Shown here: positions 56,831 to 64,000 of the stretch, piece by piece
How positions within the stretch are numbered: position 1 is the first letter of the stretch
Layout of the letters: every line of letters begins with the position of its first letter
Assembly (NCBI GenBank): GCA_965153455.1
Contig: OZ234501.1
Coordinates: 10,788,001 to 10,852,000 of the forward strand
Length of the DNA stretch: 64,000 bases
Direction: 5' to 3'
From: Sphagnum compactum
Lineage: Eukaryota; Bryophyta; Sphagnopsida; Sphagnales
Program-made: the position numbers and the translations under genes
Notes under the pieces: generated by a model
Database searches by the model: none
What the model was told of the DNA's origin: nothing
Seen by the model: only the letters and a program-made list of their open reading frames with translations

Positions 56831-59800
56831 GCACTTGGCTAAACCCTATTATCCAAAGGAGAATTCTGTGCAATATGGGATGGTTCTTGAGAATACCTTC
56901 CTGATTGCATTTGCATGGACACTGAATGGAATCACCATCATCGCATGGCTGTGTCAAAGAGGGGGAATTTGGTGCAAAACTCTGTTCCTAGGGGAAGAAC
57001 TCTGTACATGAGGAAGAACTTCAATGGCCATTCAACATGAAAGGTGGTTGAGCAAACAAAGCATTGCATGTTTCATTGAATGTAACCATTGCACTGCTTT
57101 CGTTTGCATAACTAGTATACTGACCCATGAGTTGGTCAGTCCTCTTGGGAAGAAGATTCAATTTATGTTTTATTTTCTGCAGCACAGCCCCATTCATGCA
57201 GAATGGAATTGGAATAGAGGTAGTAGCAATAGTCCCTTAATGGTGTAGGTCTTTGCAGATAGGTGTGGATATTGTTTGCTGAAATTAGCAAGGTTTTGCA
57301 GACCGAAGTGAGCATGAGATGAAAAGTTATTTTGTCTTTGCTAGAGGCTTTTGAAGACAATTAGACTGTGGGTCTAAAGATGATCTTGTAAGTATTCTAA
57401 TTTACTGACCCTCTATTAGAAAAGTTTGGAGTAGCAAGTGAAGATTTCTTTGTGGTTTGAAATGATGTTAGAGGTTACAGGGTGAAATGAGAATTTGGAT
57501 GCTAGGCTCCAACAAAAACAAAATGATAAAAGGGGTAAAGTAAAATTACAGCTCTTGCTTCTCTATGTGTGCTATTATTGTACCCTTTTGGGTTTACATG
57601 TTGAACTAGCATAGGCTACATGAGCATGCAAAAAACAAGAATCTCACAAAATCAATGACAAAGCAAAATGCATGTCTCATGCTTGGATTTGAGTCCTGTA
57701 ATGTGATGGCACACTTCAAAATGGAGGATTTTTCTTGCACCTTTTACTTGAATTATCACTGTTCAAATGTAAAATATGTTTCGCCCAATTGGCATACAGT
57801 GTGATCCTAAAACATATACGGCCCAGAGAGTTGCCTTGACATTGAAAACTTTCACCATAAGCATTTATGCAGTGGGCTTTCTTGACATCATATATATGTC
57901 ATGCACCCAAATAATCATGAAGATTCATGCCTAAGGATAGCATCCTCCTCTTGATCATACTCACAACCTTAAAGCAAACCTGTGAACGTCTAGATTCCGT
58001 AACCAAATTCCACAGACAGATGTAGCCATTCATATCATGATCAGTAAAGTTACTGGATTTTACAGATGGTTTAATGGATCTTTTTGTCCTTGCAGGAACC
58101 ATTGTGCAATGAGAGGGAAAATGGGATTGAAAGTGTGATCTGATCCAACTCTAATACCTGCAGCTTCCCCACATGATAGCCACAGCAACTTCAAGTCTTT
58201 GGACCAAAATGAAAGTAACTGGAAATCATATGTAAAGGCTCCACTCAGGATGGGATCAATGACATTTCCATTTGCCTTCTGTTTCACCAATCTTCTGCAT
58301 CAATTTCCTTAAGTTCCTCTACTTTCCCTTTTTTTTCTGAAAGGTGAAGAAAAAATATACAACCCAAACTGGAAACAGATTTATTCAGTATGCTCAAACT
58401 CGTTTATTATCCCTTTTCTTGTGTTTTTCTTGCACAAAGATGATTTTTATGGAAATCTGCATCCACCAGATAACATGGCAATACATGGGTTACCTTCCCC
58501 TTCTTTGAAATTTGTACTCAAGATTATAAGAGTATTTCTGAGACCATCTAGGGGGTAACTAAGAAATTATGTGACCAGCATCATCAACTGGAAACCCCTT
58601 ATGACTCAGTTGTAGATGAAACCCTCCTTCCACATCACACTACTTACCTCTTGTAGCTGCAAGAGTACTTTGAAGTGATTTGATTGTTGCTGTTGCTAGC
58701 ATTCATGCATCTACTATCAATGAGCCTTCAAACTCTAAGAGTTCTCTTCTTGAACATGCCAGTAAAACAATCTATGAATACTAAGTTGCTCATTGATGTG
58801 CACTACACAATATAAATTATCTGGATCCAGAAGTACATGACCGACATTTTTAAAATCACATACAAGAATTCATACCTTCTTCAATACACAATCCATCTTT
58901 TGGGCTTTACCCATCATAAAACATGAAGCAAACATTAGTAAGAATAAGGAGATCACAACATTTAGGAGGGGAGGTTTCATATGCCTAGCCCTTAAGAGTC
59001 AAAGGGATCTTATGCTTGCTACAAGTAGGTGTAATGTCTCTTCCATTCTTAAGGACTAGGCATAAGATCCCTCCTCTTTTCTACAAGCTACATTCATAGA
59101 TATAAGGGGGCCCTCTCAATACACTAGGAAAATTCTATAAATGTGTTTTACACACCCATAATGCATTTGGAGTTGGATTGTTATAGAAATCCTTCCCCAA
59201 AGTTGTGGAGCCTAAATTTGTGAAACTATGTAATACAAAAGTTTGATATGACCTTGATATAGTTTGTAAAGTTGTCTCAGTAAGACTCAACAAAAGTTCA
59301 AGTTGCAAATTACACACCACCATAACGTTTCAAGGCTTTTGTTCGACTTTAGGAACCTTTAGTTAATGTACATAAGATTTTAGTTGTGTATGTCCAATGA
59401 CCTTGATATGTCATTGGATTTTGAAGCTCTCACACTTGCTTAAGGATTCATATCATGTTTAATATTGATTTCTTGTCAAGTTGTAGCATTAGTGCAAAAC
59501 AATTTAGCATCTTCAGACAATATTAATCTAGGTGATTGAGTTATTGCAAAGCACATACTTCACCATATATTCAACTTAAAGGCTCACAAACACAAGTTAG
59601 GTAATAGCCTTTACCTACTTCAATTTTTTGCAAATTTCAAATCTAATCCCTAGTCTAGCCCCAAACTAGATTGTGATCTTAGGCTTCACCTATCCTTGGT
59701 TTGGAGGATATTCAAACCTTCCTCCAACTAATTTACCTTCTCCAACACCCAACCCACCTTCATTAGACATTGTATTATCTTTCAATGGATGAAAGTGCCC

Positions 59801-60400
59801 AAGTATGCTCTTGCATGCCAAGCTACAAAGCCAAAACCTTGATTTCAAGGAAATTTTTCTTCTAATGAAAATGTCGTTTGAGCCCATAGCTTAGGCTTAG
59901 TTATATTGTGACCATGATCACATGGTGTCTTTGTTACTTGTATGCACAAGTCTTTTTGTCAAAAAAAAGTCTTAGATTTCTAGAAGTTTTATGATGTTAA
60001 AGGTTCAAGTGCAAAACACACTTAGCAGGTCATGCTTCCAACAAGATACCCAATCAATTTACAATTCAATTAACTTTGGAAATATAGCTTACTTTGGTGC
60101 TTTGATACTTGAACTTCGTATTCAAAACCTTATTTTAGTCTAGAATCATCATCATCCATCTTCCAATAACAAGTATTAGATCCATGTTATTTATTGTTAT
60201 ATACTGAAACACAATATCCATTAATTAAATCATAATGAAAATGGCATCTATGTTTCTAGAGGTTTTCGATTGTCCCATACTTCATAAAACAACACTACTT
60301 ATGACTTGATTGCTACTTGTCTAACATTAAATAAACTTTGAAGTTGCATAAAATCAAAAGAGAAGGTGGGCAATAGCAATTGGTCATAAAAGAACTACTT
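56831..60400. other. 3' region and spacer after the ET gene
   Basis: 56831 to about 57400 is a plausible 3' untranslated region. Minus-strand frames at 57899-58290 match no family I know and may be noncoding. A complex inverted repeat lies at 58979-59063. The rest is AT-rich spacer. Confidence 0.45.
58979..59063. repeat. Imperfect inverted repeat
   Basis: TATGCCTAGCCCTTAAGAGT near 58979 pairs with the complement of CATTCTTAAGGACTAGGCATA at 59043-59063. A second pair, AGGGATCTTATGC near 59007 and GCATAAGATCCCT near 59059, nests with it. The two overlapping palindromes share the central arm. Confidence 0.55.
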
Positions 60401-62311
60401 CTAGAATTGTGAAACAAATTTTTCACTCATATCAAGGCCCTTAGGATTTTCTCCTATAGGCAACTCCCACTTGAAACTATGAAGAAGTTTACCTAACTTT
60501 GTTTGCACAATGATCAAACCTAAAAACAAAATTGGGCATATACATTAATTAGAGTCAAGTGGTAATAGTTTGAAATTGATCCCTTACACATCAACCACAT
60601 TTTCAACAAATCTTTCAAGATTGAAATCCAAAGGATTCTCATAAGCACAAAAATCTCGATGAATAGCCCATACACTCACCAAAATGTGTGATTCAACATG
60701 CACATAGTAAGCCCCAACTTCACAAGATTTTAAACTTTCAGGTGGTAGTAAAAGAAGCAATGGAGGATGTAAATGACATGTTTCCTTCACGATAGCTTGA
60801 AGGTATTTCAATTGAGGAGTGTCCTTTTCATCTACAACATGTTGATGGCCAATCACATCATCCAATTCATCTTCAACATTCTCCATAACTTCTAGATATT
60901 TCAAGAACTTTGTTAATGCCTAATCTAGAATTGTGAAAATTTTGTCAATGTTAACCATTATGTTTTCTTGTGCATATGGACATTTTTGTGCAAAATTGAC
61001 CAAATTAGCACATCCAATAACCTATTAATTCAATCAAGAAAAAATTAATTCCTACACATGTGTTACATAATTTAATGCAAATTTACATCAACTTAAAAGC
61101 TTGTCACATCAATATATAAGCATTTAGAGGTTAGAGGTAAAAATGCATAAATATTGAAGTAAATACATATTTAAGAAACTAGCTTTAAACCTTTTGGATT
61201 AAATCCATCAATTTTAAATAAAAGATGAAGTAGCTCACATTGAAAACTACCTTCAACTTGTTGTCATAAAAAAAAAGACAAAAAGACATCAAAAAAGTCC
61301 TTGGAGTCATGTATCCTCTTATCATTCCAATGATCTTGAGTAGATTGCAAATTAGGCACGTTCAAAAGCACTTAGTTCATGTGATGTTGTAAGTCTCAAA
61401 GATCAAATTGTTTCAAACATGGAATATAATCACTAATGTTGAAGCCAACAACTAAAGGCATTTCTTGAAAATTATGTCCTTCAATTGTTCATATGCGTTT
61501 TGTGGTGAAATATGTTTTTCTAAACAATAAGCATGTCACTACAGTCATAGAGGCATGGTATGACATTGTTTGCATGTTCATTGGTCTTCCCTCCTATAAC
61601 AAGCATGCATGACCATTATATGTACATGTTTTCCAATATTGATATTGATTTTAAACCAATACTTTAGATTTTATGTGTTAAAGTTGTTGATTTAATTGTT
61701 CCAAATGGGTTATTCTTAACGTTATTCTACAAATGTGCACACCTTCATGCATCATTGGAAACTTATTAAATGAAGAACTACTTTCAAATGTAAATTGACC
61801 AAATTACCTTACAATCCTAAGAATTATTTGAATCAAAAAATATAATTCTTCATCTCGAACATTTTTGGAGCCCTCAATCCTTTTAGTAGCAAAAAGTGCC
61901 AACACATTCACCTTTTGTGCATGTCACCAATAATCCTCATATGGTGCCCATGCAACATTATACCCATTGTAACTCAAAATTTGTGAAATCCCAAGTTTGC
62001 AATGAAATGAAAATCCCAAATCATGTATCTTCAAAACCTCTTTTGCCATTTTTGGTGATGAAATGACTATTGTGTGAATTGATCCCAACTTGAGTTCCAT
62101 GATATCCCCATATGTCTTGGACAAATTGTAAAAAACTTGATGATGGAGCTTGTCAATAAGAAGAAGGTGTCCAAACATTGGCCAACTAGGGCATGGACTT
62201 GGTGTTTTTTTAAAATTATTTGTGAGTGTACCAACACATGATGATATAATACAAAGAAACCAACTTAACTATTGTAACTAGAATTACCATAATAAGTCGG
62301 TCCCATTCCAT
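60401..62311 (-). pseudogene. Cytochrome P450 (A-type plant CYP) pseudogene
   Basis: Reading on the minus strand from ATG at 62311: a membrane anchor (MEWDRLIMVILVTIVKLVSL), then, after a stop and a frameshift in an A-run near 62215-62225, the proline hinge (CPSWPMFGHL), YGDIMELKLGS, APYEDYW, then TGA where the family has Arg, and LALFATKRIE. The middle is ragged (KDFFDVFLSF near 61290). The end has DTPQLKYLQAIVKETCHLHPP (K-helix ETxxxHPP in place of ExxR-type spacing), AIHRDFCAYENPLDFNLERF (PERF region), then stop, and LLPLDSN-stop-CICP where the heme loop FxxGxRxCxG should be: the Cys remains but the Phe, Gly and Arg are lost. It ends LLHSFKWELPIGENPKGLD and TAG at 60401. P450s are ER-anchored monooxygenases; this one cannot work. 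Confidence 0.85.
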
Positions 62312-64000
62312 TATAAGGTTGTGCATGGTGTGCATTTGTTTTCATTACTAAGTGTCATTGATTTGTTATGTCAATGTTCTTTCCCTTTGTAATGGGCATG
62401 TGTGTGTTAAAAGCAAGTGAAAATTAATTTGCAAGGACTCGAGTGGCAAAAAACCATTACATGTTATGAATGCATTCACAAATTGATTTGGCATTTGAAT
62501 GCCTATGCAAAAAATACATGAAAGGGCCCACTTTATATATGAACCAAGAACAAAAGCATACATCAATGCTAATTTAAGTCTAAAATTGACATCTATGCAC
62601 GAGGGTTGAAAATACATGTCAAGTAAGTGTGGTAAAGAAAGCCAATTGTGTGTACAAGTTGATATGTATTTTTGCCCACATGTTTCACTAAATAATCTCT
62701 AGATGCAATAAAAATTCAATGGAAAATAAATACAAGATTTGTAACTTTGGTAACCCCATGTAATGTCACATTATGATATAATGTGAGAACACACTCAAAT
62801 GTACTTTAATGGATTTAATTTTTGCCACTTTTTGGTCCACCCAATCATGCATTGATTGTTAGGACTCAAGTGGGGACAATAATTTTTCACTTAATTATAT
62901 GTCATCTATTTTTTCTAAATCTAATCATGTTATTTACATCATATATTGTTTTTAACCTAGTATGTAAACAAGCCTCCCTTGTTACCATTTAGTGACCATA
63001 TTGGGGAAGATTGCAAAACCTCCTTTCTAGTGCTCTCCAATCTTTCATTATTTTGGTTTATTATTATATCTACATTCTTTCCATTGAGATTTATTCCATA
63101 TTTGTTGTAAATTCATTTCTATGCTACTTGTGAGCCATTTGTCTTATGAAACTCTTAATCAATGTTTTAGACTTCATGACATTTGTACAAAAACACTTTT
63201 CAACGTTCATTTCACTTTTGCTACTAAATAGTAAAACAACTTCATTGATTTAACATTTTTTTTTCAACTATTTATAGGTGGTAGTTAGTTAAACATTCAA
63301 ATTTCTCAAATTTAGTAGGTTTATTTGGAATGTCTCTAGTTTTTTTTTGGTAGTTGGTCTTCTTTTCATGCAAATTTTTTTGAATTTTTTTTCCCTTGCC
63401 AACTTTTTACCAATCAATACCCCTACTTGCATATTTTTCTGTGTTTCTATCCTTTGACATTCCATTTCTACCCAACTTTATTTGTTTAACTCCCAACTAA
63501 ACATATAAAAGGGGTTTTTTTTTCCTACCACTTCTCAAATTCACAAGTTCAATGAAATATATATAATCAATTTGATTATTGGAGTCATGGTGAGTGTGAA
63601 ATTATCCACAAAACACAAGATCTAGTGAATGAAAGGTATATGTGAAAATTTGTTATGTGACAAACATCACAAGATTTCATTCAAAATAATTGCTTTTCAA
63701 TTGGGAAAAATGCAAACTATATTAGTAGGGTTTACTCAACAAGTAAGACATGCATTAAGAAGAGATTTGACATCCAAATGCATCTTTGGGGGAGGGGGGG
63801 AATATTTTGAACTTTTGTTTTTCCCAATGTGTTCCCATCCAAGTTCCAGTGGGTTCCCCACCAATGATTATTTTTTCAATTTCTGGATGGTGCAACATTG
63901 GCTAGCATCCCACAAGGGATTTAACATAAATTGTGCTAGATTTTTAGAACCTATCTAAATAGTAAAAAACCAAGTTGAAAAATGTTGCCAATTTGAAATC
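62312..64000. other. Gene-free spacer at the right edge
   Basis: AT-rich sequence with no recognised gene, repeat unit or RNA. The frame at 63629 has no family match. Confidence 0.5.

Noticed and set aside
57899-58290. Two overlapping minus-strand frames after ET
   Set aside because: No recognised domain and no clear splice structure; may be noncoding transcript, not supported as protein.

Overview
The window is a stretch of land-plant nuclear DNA. Genes carry GT-AG introns, and the coding relics belong to plant families: Effector of Transcription, trihelix, plant-type P450, AAAP amino-acid permease, hAT and MULE transposases, and a Ty3/Gypsy LTR element. Most of it is AT-rich, gene-poor spacer. 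The sequence does not settle which plant lineage it comes from, and nothing in it looks bacterial, organellar or viral in the infectious sense.

Layout. 266-8843 is one full-length Ty3/Gypsy retrotransposon with about 1 kb LTRs. Its gag-pol frame is broken by a TGA, two TAGs and a 352-bp tandem duplication. 8.8-14.9 kb is spacer with simple tandem repeats. 14880-16441 is a dead AAAP (GABA/lysine-histidine-type) transporter whose exon order is still readable. 16.4-22 kb is spacer. A 40-bp tandem repeat (22.1-22.5 kb) lies just upstream of the first probable working gene, a tail-anchored syntaxin-6/SYP61-like t-SNARE-type protein (23548-25582, first exon not found).

27165-27413 is a short CACTA-type MITE. 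28.8 kb holds one exon of a cyclin-T-like gene. 31-32.3 kb holds two foldback repeats. 35.1-35.7 kb is a trihelix-factor relic on the minus strand, and 36.3-36.7 kb is the C-terminal end of a dead hAT transposase. From 39 to 47 kb lies a nested repeat and transposon block: a short-period array, a 102-bp dimeric satellite-like array (40.5-41.3 kb), a dead MULE transposase with SWIM finger (41610-44562), reverse-orientation copies of the 102-bp array inside a MULE intron, and a convergent decayed C2H2-finger gene (46101-47000).

The best-supported working gene is an Effector of Transcription homologue at 54451-56830, four exons and 568 codons, with a GIY-YIG-like domain and a Cys/His zinc-binding motif. 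The window ends with a cytochrome P450 pseudogene on the minus strand (60401-62311).

Only the SNARE-like gene and the ET gene look functional. The rest is transposons, pseudogenes and repeats. Several relics carry TGA where the family has Arg, as expected when CGA codons in methylated DNA mutate. The most unusual structure is the 102-bp dimeric repeat, arrayed beside the MULE and again, inverted, inside its intron.
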